Shown here in pieces: positions 27,704-37,009 of a stretch of 64,000 bases of DNA. The stretch is from Bacillota bacterium (lineage in GTDB: Bacteria; Bacillota; Clostridia; Lachnospirales; Lachnospiraceae), in contig JAEWSH010000051.1 in the NCBI GenBank assembly GCA_023398375.1, positions 186,001-250,000 on the forward strand, given 5' to 3'. A program made the position numbers and the translations under genes. Numbering within the stretch: position 1 is the first letter of the stretch; each line of letters begins with the position of its first letter. A model generated the notes under the pieces. It was not told where the DNA came from. It saw only the letters and a list, made by a program, of their open reading frames with translations, and ran no database searches.

Positions 27704-28333
27704 ATGGACGAAAAAACCATGTATAATTTAACTTATGGGTTATTTATATTAATGGCAAATCAGGCAGGAAAGGATAACGGATGTATCATTAATACAGTAA
27801 TGCAGGTGACGGTAATGCCTAACCGTATTGCAATAGCTGTCAATAAGAGCAATTTTACACATGATATGATCCTGGCGACACGTAAGTTTAATATATCCAT
27901 TTTGAATGAACAGGCAAAGATGCCATTATTTGAAAGATTTGGTTTCCAGTCTGGAAAAACGATAGATAAACTGAAAGATTTTTCAGCTGTTAAACGTAGC
28001 GAGAATGGAATTTTGTATGTGACTGAGGAAGCGAACAGTTATTTATCAGCAGAAACAGAAAGTATGATTGATATGGACACGCATACTTTATTCATAGCTT
28101 CTATTACCGATATGCAGACATTAAATGCTTTGCCTTCAGTAACTTATAGTTATTATCAGAAAAATATAAAACCGCAGGCAAAACCGGCAAGTGCTGCTGA
28201 GAAAGGTAAAGTAGTATGGCGTTGTACAGTTTGCGGTTATGAATATGTGGGAGAGGAGATTCCGGAAGATTTTATCTGTCCGATCTGTAAGCATCCGGTA
28301 TCGGATTTTGAAAAAATAGTGCCCCAAATTTAA
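27704..28333 (+). CDS. Flavin reductase-rubredoxin fusion (high-molecular-weight rubredoxin type)
   Basis: A 209-residue protein. Residues 1-155 are a flavin reductase-like FMN domain (NQAGKDNGCIINTVMQVT, RIAIAVNKSNFTHD). The C-terminal rubredoxin-like knob has WRCTVCGYEYVG and CPICKHPVSDF. In Clostridia/Moorella such proteins take electrons from NADH and feed flavodiiron proteins, so it would complete an NADH to FprA chain here. I use ATG 27704, 9 bases after TGGAGG; GTG 27698 is too close to the ribosome site. Confidence 0.9.
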   Translation: MDEKTMYNLTYGLFILMANQAGKDNGCIINTVMQVTVMPNRIAIAVNKSNFTHDMILATRKFNISILNEQAKMPLFERFGFQSGKTIDKLKDFSAVKRSENGILYVTEEANSYLSAETESMIDMDTHTLFIASITDMQTLNALPSVTYSYYQKNIKPQAKPASAAEKGKVVWRCTVCGYEYVGEEIPEDFICPICKHPVSDFEKIVPQI

Positions 28334-28408
28334 TCATATTAAAATCGAAATCCGAAAGATAAAAAGGGAGTATTATTTATTAAAATACAAACTGAAGGAG
28401 AAAACTTC

Positions 28409-30103
28409 ATGAAACTTAAATGGAAAATCGTCTTGTCGTCGATTGGTATCATTTTGGCATTGACAGTTACAGTTGTAGGCTTTACATATTTTGAAATCAA
28501 TTCGTTGGTAAAGGCGGAGAGCAATAAAGAATTAGAAAATTATTCGAATATGGGTCTGCAACTTATAGATAAAACATATCCGGGTGATTGGTCTTTGAAA
28601 GAAGGAAAGTTGTTTAAAGGGGACATTTTATTAAATGAAAATTATGAAGTCATTGATGCATTCACAAAAGGTACGGAAGTACTTGCTACTATTTTTGTAA
28701 ATGATACAAGAATTGCTACTAATGTAGTTGATGCGAGCGGAGATAGGCAAATTAATACGCAAGCTTCAGATGCAGTAGTAAAAACAGTCATAAAAGATAA
28801 AAAAGAATATTCAGGAACGGCAGACATTCTTGGAAAATCAGCACAGACATATTACGTGCCTATTGAAGATAATAGTGGAACCGTTATAGGAATGTGGTTT
28901 GTTGGTATTTACACAGATGTTGTCAGGGAACGTATTTCACATGGTATGTTGATTATTATAGGACTTGCTGCGGTTCTTCTCCTGATAGGAAGCTGTGTAT
29001 CCTATTTTCTTGGAAGTGCAATTGCAGAAGGAATTGCAATGGTGAAAGAAAGATTAAAACAGATGGAAAGCGGAAACTTCAGCTTTCAGTTTGAGGATGC
29101 TATATTAAAAAGAAAAGATGAGATTGGAGAAATCGCAAAATCATCACAGAATATGCAATCTAAGATATCTCAGATTATTTATGGGATTCAGAATGAAGCG
29201 GAAAAAGTGAAAAAAACTACCATCTATTCCGCCTCGAGTATGGAAGAAGTTCATGCCAATATCAAGGACATATCAGAAACAACAGATGAATTGTCTACAG
29301 GGATGGAGGAAACTTCGGCTTCGACAGAAGAAATGGAGGCTTCTACATCTAAAATAGAGTCAGAAGTATCCAATATGAAGGAAAAAACATTACGTGGTGA
29401 GAATCTTGCAAAGGAAATCAAATTAAGAGCTGGAACATTAAAAGAAGAAACAGGAATGTCTCATAAAAAAGCTTCCGAAATGTATGATAGAACAAATAGG
29501 CAGTTACGGGAATCAATTAAGAAGACAGCAGCTATTGAAGAAATCAAAGATTTGTCACAGACTATTTTACAGATCACATCCCAGACAAATTTACTGGCAT
29601 TAAATGCAGCAATAGAAGCGGCAAGAGCAGGGGAATCAGGGAAGGGATTTGCGGTTGTTGCTGATGAAATCCGTGTCCTTGCTGAAAATTCTAAGAATGC
29701 CGTTTCTAAAATAAATGATATCACTTACAATGTTTCAGATGCTGTTGAAAGCGTGGTGCAGGATTCAAGAACATTACTGGAGTTTGTAGATGATCAAGTA
29801 CTTAAGGATTATGAGATGCTTGTAAATACAAGCATCCAATATAATCAGGATGCGGATATGTTCCAGAGTGTAGTTACGGAAATAAATGATATAGCCGAAC
29901 AGTTATATGAAAAAACGCAATTAATCCGTTTGGCAATCGACGAAATTGCAGCAGCTACCGGAGAAGGAGCAGAAGGAACAGCAGGTATAGCAGACAAAAT
30001 ATCTGGAATTGCTTTAAAAGCTAATGATGTATTAAGACAGGTGCAGGAAAATCAGACAAGCTCAGAAAAACTAAATGAAATGGTAGAATTTTTTCAGCTG
30101 TAA
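28409..30103 (+). CDS. Methyl-accepting chemotaxis protein
   Basis: A 564-residue chemoreceptor with an N-terminal membrane helix (VLSSIGIILALTVTVVGFTYF), a periplasm-type single Cache-like sensor (about 35-170), a second helix near 180-205, HAMP, and a long coiled-coil signalling domain with the conserved hairpin NLLALNAAIEAARAGESGKGFAVVADEIR near 395-425. AAGGAG precedes the ATG. The ligand is unknown. Within this cargo it could steer cells in redox or oxygen gradients, but no redox cofactor motif is visible. Confidence 0.92.
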   Translation: MKLKWKIVLSSIGIILALTVTVVGFTYFEINSLVKAESNKELENYSNMGLQLIDKTYPGDWSLKEGKLFKGDILLNENYEVIDAFTKGTEVLATIFVNDTRIATNVVDASGDRQINTQASDAVVKTVIKDKKEYSGTADILGKSAQTYYVPIEDNSGTVIGMWFVGIYTDVVRERISHGMLIIIGLAAVLLLIGSCVSYFLGSAIAEGIAMVKERLKQMESGNFSFQFEDAILKRKDEIGEIAKSSQNMQSKISQIIYGIQNEAEKVKKTTIYSASSMEEVHANIKDISETTDELSTGMEETSASTEEMEASTSKIESEVSNMKEKTLRGENLAKEIKLRAGTLKEETGMSHKKASEMYDRTNRQLRESIKKTAAIEEIKDLSQTILQITSQTNLLALNAAIEAARAGESGKGFAVVADEIRVLAENSKNAVSKINDITYNVSDAVESVVQDSRTLLEFVDDQVLKDYEMLVNTSIQYNQDADMFQSVVTEINDIAEQLYEKTQLIRLAIDEIAAATGEGAEGTAGIADKISGIALKANDVLRQVQENQTSSEKLNEMVEFFQL

Positions 30104-30256
30104 AAAAGTATAATCGGACAGAATCTAAAACATAATGAACAAGTTGTACTATTATAGATTGATCAGAATAAATATGTAAGGAATGGTGAATTGCAGGGAA
30201 AATGGATTGGCAATATTGTATAATTAATTTTTTGTATTAGAATAATATACCTATTA

Positions 30257-30297
30257 TGTGACTTTCTCACAGAAAAAAATATTTATTTGGATATAAT
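30257..30297 (+). promoter_or_regulatory. CRP/FNR-like site and -10 box of the trxA-trxB-nifJ operon
   Basis: TGTGACTTTCTCACA (30257-30271), perfect in both half-sites (TGTGA/TCACA), then an A-rich tract and ATATTT and TATAAT (30292-30297) with no -35 box. Centre is about -40 relative to the expected start. It closely matches the block at 24866-24907. The rest of 30104-30350 is AT-rich without other signals. Confidence 0.65.
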
Positions 30298-30356
30298 AAA
30301 ATAATAAGGAATAAAAAACGGATAAAATACAATATAAATGAAAAGGAGAAATGATT

Positions 30357-30668
30357 ATGGCAGCATTACACATTACAAAAGAAAATTTCGAAGATGAGGT
30401 AATTAAGTCTGAAAAGCCAGTATTGATTGATTTTTGGGCAAGCTGGTGCGGACCATGTCAGATGCTATTACCAATCATAGAAGAACTTTCCATTGAAGCC
30501 ACAGATGCAAAAATCTGTAAGGTAAATGTAGATGAACAATCAGAACTTGCAGCACAATTTAAAGTAATGACAATTCCAACATTGGTCGTTATGAAAGACG
30601 GAAAGGTAGTTAAGACTTCAGTAGGTGTTAAGCCAAAAGCAACTATTCTGGAAATGTTGAATGTTTAG
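30357..30668 (+). CDS. trxA: Thioredoxin
   Basis: A 103-residue cytoplasmic disulfide reductase with the complete active site WCGPC (C31, C34) in the fold-typical FWASWCGPCQML, and the cis-proline TIPT. ATG 30357 lies 8 bases after GGAG and is preferred to the ATG 6 bases earlier. Its reductase gene starts 17 bp after the stop. Confidence 0.97.
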   Translation: MAALHITKENFEDEVIKSEKPVLIDFWASWCGPCQMLLPIIEELSIEATDAKICKVNVDEQSELAAQFKVMTIPTLVVMKDGKVVKTSVGVKPKATILEMLNV

Positions 30669-30685
30669 ATATGGAGGTCAAATTG

Positions 30686-31588
30686 ATGTATGATATAATA
30701 ATAGTTGGGGCTGGAACAGCAGGATTATCAGCAGCAATCTATGGTGTAAGGGCAGGTAAACAAGTATTGGTATTAGAGGCAAAAAATTACGGAGGCCAGA
30801 TTATTAATTCCCCGGAAGTTGAAAACTATCCTGGGATAAAACATATATCAGGATTTGAATTTGCTACAAATTTATATGAACAGGTAAAGGAGCTTGGCGC
30901 GGAAGTATTATATGAAAAGGTAGTTGAAGTCATTGATCACAATGAATTTAAAACGGTGGTGACTGAGAATAATAAATACGAGAGCAGAGCAGTAATCCTT
31001 GCAACCGGTGCAGAGAACAGGCCGCTGGGTGTGGAACGAGAAGAAGAAATGATCGGAGCGGGGGTTTCTTACTGTGCTACCTGTGACGGTGCTTTTTATA
31101 AAGGGAAAGATGTAGCTGTAATCGGAGGAGGAAATACCGCTTTAGAAGATGCATTATTCCTATCGAACTATTGTAATAAAGTGTATCTGATTCATAGAAG
31201 AGATTCATTCCGGGGGGAAGAAAAACAGCTGGAAATACTAAAAGAGAAGGGCAATATTGAATTTATCCTCAATAGTACCGTAGTGCAATTGAATGGAACA
31301 GATAGAGTGGAGTCCATAACAGTTAAAAATAAGGTCACCGAAGAAGAAAGAAGTATTCATGTTAATGGTGTATTTGTAGCAATTGGACAGATGCCTAAAA
31401 ATGAAATCTTTGCAGATTTAATTGAGATAGATACAAAAGGATATATTGTAGCTGCAGAAGAATGTAAAACGAATGTATCCGGTATCTTCACTGCCGGTGA
31501 TTGTAGAACAAAAACTGTCAGACAGCTTGCTACAGCAGCTTCGGACGGTGCAATAGCAGGATTAGCAGCTTGTCAGTATATAGGTTGA
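30686..31588 (+). CDS. trxB: Thioredoxin-disulfide reductase
   Basis: A 300-residue low-molecular-weight flavoenzyme. It has the FAD loop IVGAGTAGLSAAIYGVRAG, the redox pair CATC (C130, C133), and the nucleotide loop IGGGNTALEDALF followed by HRRDSFRGEE, whose basic residues suit NADPH. The C-terminal GIFTAGDCR is the second FAD motif. ATG 30686 is 8 bases after GGAGG. It is the middle gene of trxA-trxB-nifJ. Confidence 0.96.
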   Translation: MYDIIIVGAGTAGLSAAIYGVRAGKQVLVLEAKNYGGQIINSPEVENYPGIKHISGFEFATNLYEQVKELGAEVLYEKVVEVIDHNEFKTVVTENNKYESRAVILATGAENRPLGVEREEEMIGAGVSYCATCDGAFYKGKDVAVIGGGNTALEDALFLSNYCNKVYLIHRRDSFRGEEKQLEILKEKGNIEFILNSTVVQLNGTDRVESITVKNKVTEEERSIHVNGVFVAIGQMPKNEIFADLIEIDTKGYIVAAEECKTNVSGIFTAGDCRTKTVRQLATAASDGAIAGLAACQYIG

Positions 31589-31609
31589 TTTATGAAAGGA
31601 GAGGGTTAT

Positions 31610-34600
31610 ATGAAACGAGCAATGAAAACTATGGATGGAAATCATGCTGCAGCGTATGCATCTTATGCATATACAGATGTTGCGGCAATCTATCCTATCA
31701 CACCGTCCTCACCGATGGCAGAGAGTACTGATGAATTGGCTGTTAAGGGAGTAAAAAATGTATTTGGCCAAACTGTTCAGGTTACAGAGATGCAATCCGA
31801 GGCAGGTGCAGCAGGAACTGTACACGGTTCGCTGGCGGCAGGAGCATTAACTACAACCTTTACAGCTTCACAGGGATTACTTTTAATGATTCCTAATCTT
31901 TATAAGATCGCAGGGGAACAGTTGCCGGGGGTGTTCCATGTTGCAGCGAGAACAATTGCAACTCACGCATTATCAATCTTTGGTGACCATTCTGATGTTT
32001 ATGCCTGCAGACAGACTGGGGCAGCAATGCTGGCATGTGCAGGTGTTCAGGAAGTAATGGATCTGACACCGGCAGCCCACTGTTCAGCAATTGAAGGAAA
32101 AATTCCATTTATTAATTTTTTTGATGGATTCAGGACTTCTCATGAAATGCAGAAAATCGAAGTATGGGATTATGAAGATTTAAAAGACATGCTTGATATG
32201 GATGCAGTAGATCGCTTTAGAAAAAATGCATTAAATCCGAATCATCCAAGGCAAATGGGATCGGCGCAGAATCCGGATATTTTCTTCCAGGCGAGAGAGG
32301 CGAGCAACGAATACTATGATGCCCTGCCGGACATTGTCCAGAGAAATTTTGATAAGATAAATAAGAAAATAGGTACAAATTACAAATTATTTAATTATTA
32401 TGGTACCAAAGATGCTGAACATATCATTATTGCTATGGGAGCGGTATGTCAGACAATAGAGGAAACGATTGATTATCTGAACAGAAACGGTGAAAAGACC
32501 GGACTTATCAATGTACATTTGTATCGTCCTTTTGACACAAAAGCATTTTTGAATGCGATTCCGGAAACTGTGAAACAAATCACTGTGTTGTCCAGGACAA
32601 AAGAACCGGGAGCAACAGGAGAGCCATTATATCTCGATATCATAGCTGCTTTGAGAGATACAAAATTCGGGGAGATACCTGTCTATTCCGGAAGATATGG
32701 ATTGAGTTCGAAAGATACGACACCGGCTCAAATTGCTGCAGTATATGGCAATAAAGAGAAAAAATTATTTACCATCGGAATTCAGGATGATGTTACACAT
32801 CTTTCCATTGAGGCAGGTGAATTAAATACCTCTCCGGATGATGTAGTCAGCTGTAAATTCTGGGGATTAGGTGCGGATGGAACGGTAGGAGCTAATAAAA
32901 ATTCCATTAAGATCATCGGTGATCATACAGATATGTATGTGCAGGCATATTTTGATTATGATTCAAAAAAATCAGGAGGAATTACGGTATCTCATTTGAG
33001 ATTTGGCAATACACCGATTAAATCTACATATTTAATAAGTAAAGCAGATTTTGTTGCATGTCATAATCCGGCATATATAACCAAATATGATATGGTTCAG
33101 GAATTGAAAGACGGCGGAACATTTTTACTGAACTGTAGCTTTGATAGGGAGGGATTAGAAGAGAATCTTCCGGGTCAGGTAAAGAAATTTATTGCAGAAC
33201 ATAGTATTAAATTTTATACGATTGATGGTGTCAGAATTGGCAAGGAAATTGGTTTGGGCGGAAGAATCAATACAATTCTGCAATCAGCCTTTTTTAAACT
33301 GGCCCGTGTCATTCCGGAGGAGAAAGCAATTGAACTGATGAAGGCAGCGGCGAAGGCGACCTATGGCAAAAAAGGAGAAAATGTCGTTAAAATGAACTAT
33401 GACGCCATTGACAGAGGAGCGGACGGTCTTGTTAAGATTGAAGTTCCGGAGAGCTGGAAAAATGCCCAGGAAGAAGATTTGATCAAAAAGGTATCTGATG
33501 GACAGAAAGAGGCGGTAGATTTCGTAAATGACATACAAAGCCAGATCAATTCGCAGAGAGGAAACAAGCTGCCTGTATCAGCTTTTAAAAAATATGTGGA
33601 TGGTTCCACACCTTCAGGAACATCTGCCTATGAGAGAAGAGGAATTGCAGTGAACAGTCCGGTATGGGAATCTGAAAACTGTATTCAATGTAATAGATGT
33701 TCGTATGTTTGTCCGCATGGCGTGATCAGACCGGTCGCATTGACCGAAGAAGAAGCAGAAAAAGTACCGGAAGGCATGAAAACGATACCGATGATTGGAA
33801 TGCCGGATTATAAATTCAGTATTACGATTTCATCGATGGATTGTGCGGGATGCGGTTCGTGCGCATCTGTTTGTCCTGGTATGAAGAATATAAAGGCATT
33901 GAACATGAAAAATATGATTGAAAATGCCGGTCAGCAAGCATTCTTTGATTATGGTAAAAAAATATCCGAAAAGAAAGAGGTCATTCAAAAATATAAGGAA
34001 ACAACCGTAAAGGGAAGCCAGTTCAAAAAACCTTTATTAGAATTTTCGGGAGCGTGTGCGGGTTGCGGAGAGACGCCATATGCAAAATTAGTGACACAGT
34101 TATTTGGAGACAGAATGTATATCGCGAATGCAACAGGATGTTCTTCGATATGGGGAAATTCATCGCCATCTACTCCTTATACAACGAATGCACAAGGAAA
34201 AGGACCTGCATGGTCGAATTCCCTGTTTGAAGATGCAGCAGAGTTTGGATTCGGTATGAGTCTAGCGCAAAGAGCGATGAGGTCTTCACTGAAAGAAAAA
34301 GTGGTACAAATTCTGGAAGAATCTAATCTTGTAGATCTTGGAATTGCAGCAAAGGAATGGCTGGATACTTTTGATTATGGTTCTTTAAACGGGGTGGCAA
34401 CTGATAAGCTGATTGAGGTACTTGAAGACTGTGGCAGTAATTTGTGCAAGGATATTCTGAAAAATAAAGATTTCTTAGCTAAGAAATCCCAATGGATATT
34501 TGGTGGAGACGGATGGGCTTATGATATCGGATTTGGAGGATTGGATCATGTATTAGCCAGCGGACAGGATGTCAATGTGATGGTATTTGATACAGAAGTA

Positions 34601-35140
34601 TATTCCAATACAGGCGGACAATCTTCAAAAGCTACACAAACCGGTGCAATCGCACAATTTGCAGCAGGTGGTAAGGAAGTGAAGAAAAAAGACCTGGCTA
34701 GTATAGCGATGAGTTATGGTTATGTATATGTGGCACAGATAGCAATGGGCTCTGATTATAATCAGACAGTAAAGGCAATCGCAGAAGCAGAAGCATATCC
34801 GGGACCATCTTTAATTATTGCATATGCGCCATGTATCAGTCATGGAATCAAGACCGGTATGAGCAGTGCGCAGGCAGAAGAAGAAAAGGCTGTAAAAGCA
34901 GGTTACTGGCATTGTTTTAGATTTAATCCACAGCTCAGAGAAGAAGGAAAACCAGAATTTATGCTAGACAGTAAGATGCCTACAGAAGATTATAAAGAAT
35001 TTTTGAATGGCGAAGTCAGATATAATGCATTAGCGCGTTCAAATCCGGAAAAAGCCGAAATGCTATTTGATATAGCCGAGAAGAATGCAAAAAGAAGATA
35101 TGAATATCTTGAAAAATTAGTTGCTTTCTACGGGAAATAA
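31610..35140 (+). CDS. nifJ: Pyruvate:ferredoxin (flavodoxin) oxidoreductase
   Basis: A 1,176-residue single-chain enzyme that converts pyruvate and CoA to acetyl-CoA, CO2 and reduced ferredoxin. The N-terminus (YAYTDVAAIYPITPSSPMAE) binds pyruvate. Two [4Fe-4S] sites are present as CIQCNRCSYVCP and CAGCGSCASVCPG. The TPP domain has the proximal cluster cysteines CAGCGETPY and the diphosphate motif GGDGWAYDIGFGGLDH. The last third is complete. ATG 31610 follows AAAGGAGAGG. Such a central metabolic enzyme on a mobile island is unusual; a chromosomal copy elsewhere cannot be excluded. Confidence 0.97.
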   Translation: MKRAMKTMDGNHAAAYASYAYTDVAAIYPITPSSPMAESTDELAVKGVKNVFGQTVQVTEMQSEAGAAGTVHGSLAAGALTTTFTASQGLLLMIPNLYKIAGEQLPGVFHVAARTIATHALSIFGDHSDVYACRQTGAAMLACAGVQEVMDLTPAAHCSAIEGKIPFINFFDGFRTSHEMQKIEVWDYEDLKDMLDMDAVDRFRKNALNPNHPRQMGSAQNPDIFFQAREASNEYYDALPDIVQRNFDKINKKIGTNYKLFNYYGTKDAEHIIIAMGAVCQTIEETIDYLNRNGEKTGLINVHLYRPFDTKAFLNAIPETVKQITVLSRTKEPGATGEPLYLDIIAALRDTKFGEIPVYSGRYGLSSKDTTPAQIAAVYGNKEKKLFTIGIQDDVTHLSIEAGELNTSPDDVVSCKFWGLGADGTVGANKNSIKIIGDHTDMYVQAYFDYDSKKSGGITVSHLRFGNTPIKSTYLISKADFVACHNPAYITKYDMVQELKDGGTFLLNCSFDREGLEENLPGQVKKFIAEHSIKFYTIDGVRIGKEIGLGGRINTILQSAFFKLARVIPEEKAIELMKAAAKATYGKKGENVVKMNYDAIDRGADGLVKIEVPESWKNAQEEDLIKKVSDGQKEAVDFVNDIQSQINSQRGNKLPVSAFKKYVDGSTPSGTSAYERRGIAVNSPVWESENCIQCNRCSYVCPHGVIRPVALTEEEAEKVPEGMKTIPMIGMPDYKFSITISSMDCAGCGSCASVCPGMKNIKALNMKNMIENAGQQAFFDYGKKISEKKEVIQKYKETTVKGSQFKKPLLEFSGACAGCGETPYAKLVTQLFGDRMYIANATGCSSIWGNSSPSTPYTTNAQGKGPAWSNSLFEDAAEFGFGMSLAQRAMRSSLKEKVVQILEESNLVDLGIAAKEWLDTFDYGSLNGVATDKLIEVLEDCGSNLCKDILKNKDFLAKKSQWIFGGDGWAYDIGFGGLDHVLASGQDVNVMVFDTEVYSNTGGQSSKATQTGAIAQFAAGGKEVKKKDLASIAMSYGYVYVAQIAMGSDYNQTVKAIAEAEAYPGPSLIIAYAPCISHGIKTGMSSAQAEEEKAVKAGYWHCFRFNPQLREEGKPEFMLDSKMPTEDYKEFLNGEVRYNALARSNPEKAEMLFDIAEKNAKRRYEYLEKLVAFYGK

Positions 35141-35148
35141 ACATAAGA

Positions 35149-35187
35149 AATAAATAGTGGGCAGATGATATCTGCCCCTTATTTATT
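35149..35187 (+). terminator. Probable terminator after nifJ
   Basis: GGGCAGA (35159-35165) pairs with TCTGCCC (35171-35177); flanking AATAAAT and ATTTATT extend the stem. It lacks a pure T run. Confidence 0.6.
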
Positions 35188-35226
35188 CCAGGGTATCAAT
35201 ATTTTAAGAAGTATGGAGGAAATAGT

Positions 35227-35892
35227 ATGCAATATATCATTGCTTTTTTAGAGGGAATTATTACCTTTGTGTCCCCTTGTTTATTACCAATGTTACCGAT
35301 CTATATTACTTATTTTGCAAGTGGGGAGAATAATAGATTCAGGACTTTGAAAAATGCAATCGGCTTTGTTGCAGGTTTTTCCCTTGTATTTATTGTATTA
35401 GGTGCTTTTGCAGGAACGATCGGCAGTGCATTGCAGCATCATAAATCAGTTGTGAACGTGATTACAGGAGGCATTGTTGTTTTATTGGGATTAAATTTTA
35501 TGGGTATTCTTAGGATTAACATTCTGAATAAAACAAAGAAAATGAATTATGTATCTGAGAAAAATAATATAGCTACGTCGTTTGTCTTTGGGGTCGTTTT
35601 TTCAATTGGATGGACTCCGTGTGTTGGTGCTTTTTTGGGTTCGGCCCTTATGCTGGCTTCAGAAAGGGGATCCTCTGTGGAAGGGATCTTAATGTTATTT
35701 GTATACTCTTTAGGATTGGGAGTTCCATTTGTTATCAGTGCTTTGCTGATTGATAAATTAAAGACAACATTTGAATTTATAAAGAAACATTATATGGTTA
35801 TAAATAAGATATCTGGAATTTTCTTGATTTTAATTGGAATTTTGATGATGACCGGAATGATGGGCCATTTTTTGGCACTATTAAGTTTTTGA
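35227..35892 (+). CDS. ccdA: CcdA-family thiol-disulfide electron transporter
   Basis: A 221-residue membrane protein with six helices that carries electrons from cytoplasmic thioredoxin across the membrane. The two redox cysteines are in SPCLLPMLP (helix 1) and WTPCVGAFLG (helix 4). The partner, a membrane-anchored thioredoxin-like protein, follows 39 bp later. With trxA and trxB upstream on the same strand this gives a full NADPH to extracytoplasmic-thiol chain. Confidence 0.93.
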   Translation: MQYIIAFLEGIITFVSPCLLPMLPIYITYFASGENNRFRTLKNAIGFVAGFSLVFIVLGAFAGTIGSALQHHKSVVNVITGGIVVLLGLNFMGILRINILNKTKKMNYVSEKNNIATSFVFGVVFSIGWTPCVGAFLGSALMLASERGSSVEGILMLFVYSLGLGVPFVISALLIDKLKTTFEFIKKHYMVINKISGIFLILIGILMMTGMMGHFLALLSF

Positions 35893-35931
35893 GCATGTTT
35901 ATAAATATTGATAAAGAGATTGGAGAATAGC

Positions 35932-36558
35932 ATGAATCAATATATAAAAATGGCTGGGGCCGTAATAGGATTTGTTCTTTTGATTGCCATCAGTATCGCA
36001 GCATATCATAAATTAACAAAAGACTATGATACAAATCAGTTACAAGAGCAGACGGAGGATACGGGGACAGCGACAGGAGAAAGTGAAGAAAAAAAAGAAG
36101 ACACAGCAAAGGAAACAGAAGAGGCAGAAGAGACAGCAAAGGCTCCTGACTTTACTGTTGTAAATGAAAATGATGAAGATGTTCTTTTGTCAGAATTAAC
36201 AGGGAAGCCCATCGTACTGAATTTCTGGGCAAGCTGGTGTTCTCCGTGTAAAAGTGAGATGCCGACATTTCAGAAAATTTATGAGATATATGGAGATGAA
36301 GTGGAGTTTGTAATAGTTAATTTGACAGATGATTCAAGAGAAACAAAAGATAGTGCTATGGATTTTATTTCCAAAAATAGATATACGTTCCCAGTGTATT
36401 TTGATGTAAACCAAAGTGCTGCCTATGCATATTCCGTATCGTCTATTCCTACCACTTATTTTATTGACAGCGATGGTAAAGTTGCAGCATATTCTCAGGG
36501 AGCGTTGGACGAAGAGACATTAATAAAGGGAATCAATATGATTGATAAAGATAATTAA
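35932..36558 (+). CDS. Membrane-anchored TlpA/ResA-like thioredoxin
   Basis: A 208-residue protein with an N-terminal membrane anchor (AGAVIGFVLLIAISIAAY), a Glu-rich flexible linker (about 40-75), and a thioredoxin-fold domain with WASWCSPCKSEMP and cis-proline SIPTTYF. It faces outward and would be reduced by CcdA. No cytochrome c gene is nearby, so general disulfide reduction or peroxide defence is more likely than cytochrome maturation. ATG 35932 follows GGAG; the upstream in-frame start at 35908 has none. Confidence 0.9.
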   Translation: MNQYIKMAGAVIGFVLLIAISIAAYHKLTKDYDTNQLQEQTEDTGTATGESEEKKEDTAKETEEAEETAKAPDFTVVNENDEDVLLSELTGKPIVLNFWASWCSPCKSEMPTFQKIYEIYGDEVEFVIVNLTDDSRETKDSAMDFISKNRYTFPVYFDVNQSAAYAYSVSSIPTTYFIDSDGKVAAYSQGALDEETLIKGINMIDKDN

Positions 36559-36579
36559 ATGATAAAGGGTTGTTACTTA

Positions 36580-36610
36580 CAAGGAGCTGATTTTTCAGCT
36601 CCTTTGTTTA
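36580..36610 (+). terminator. Rho-independent terminator after the TlpA-like gene
   Basis: AAGGAGCTGA (36581-36590) pairs with TCAGCTCCTT (36595-36604), then TGTTT. Bases 36605-36690 after it resemble a degenerate family C repeat end (TTTACGTGAGCTACGAG, later ATGACAAGTGAA). Confidence 0.8.
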
Positions 36611-36719
36611 CGTGAGCTACGAGTCAAATACAAGTTTGTTATAGGACAAACAGGAAATGAATATATTGTTCATGACAAGTGAAGACGTTTGATTTTATCG
36701 TGTAAGGAAAGGAGCTGAA

Positions 36720-36971
36720 ATGATTACAATTTATGAACTTAAAGAATTTCAAAAGATACCTGTGAAAGATGTTGATATCAATACACTTTATGAAGTGAAA
36801 GAAATGGAAATAGCGAAATCACTGCCAGTTTATGAACGTATGAAAATGCTGATTACTATGTATGGAAATCCTTATCTTTATAGAGATGGTAATGTGAAAG
36901 TCAAGAGTAGTTTTACAGAGAATGGGAATTCTTTGTGGGAAAAATTAGAAACTATTTTTGGTACTATGTAA
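36720..36971 (+). CDS. DUF6870-like small protein of the recombinase module
   Basis: An 83-residue protein with the pattern LPVYERMKMLITMYGNPYLY followed by VKVKSSF and a C-terminal helix, resembling the small DUF6870-type proteins found beside serine recombinases in Lachnospiraceae elements. Unlike several relatives it lacks the CxxC next to NPY. GGAG lies 6 bases before the ATG. It is 38 bp upstream of the first recombinase. It may be an accessory or directionality factor; this is inferred from position only. Confidence 0.65.
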   Translation: MITIYELKEFQKIPVKDVDINTLYEVKEMEIAKSLPVYERMKMLITMYGNPYLYRDGNVKVKSSFTENGNSLWEKLETIFGTM

Positions 36972-37009
36972 AAAATAAATCAATAACTATCATATAAAGG
37001 AGCTGCGAT

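Noticed and set aside
18609..36719. Conjugative element or prophage
   Set aside because: I find no relaxase, coupling protein, type IV secretion, replication, terminase, portal or capsid genes.
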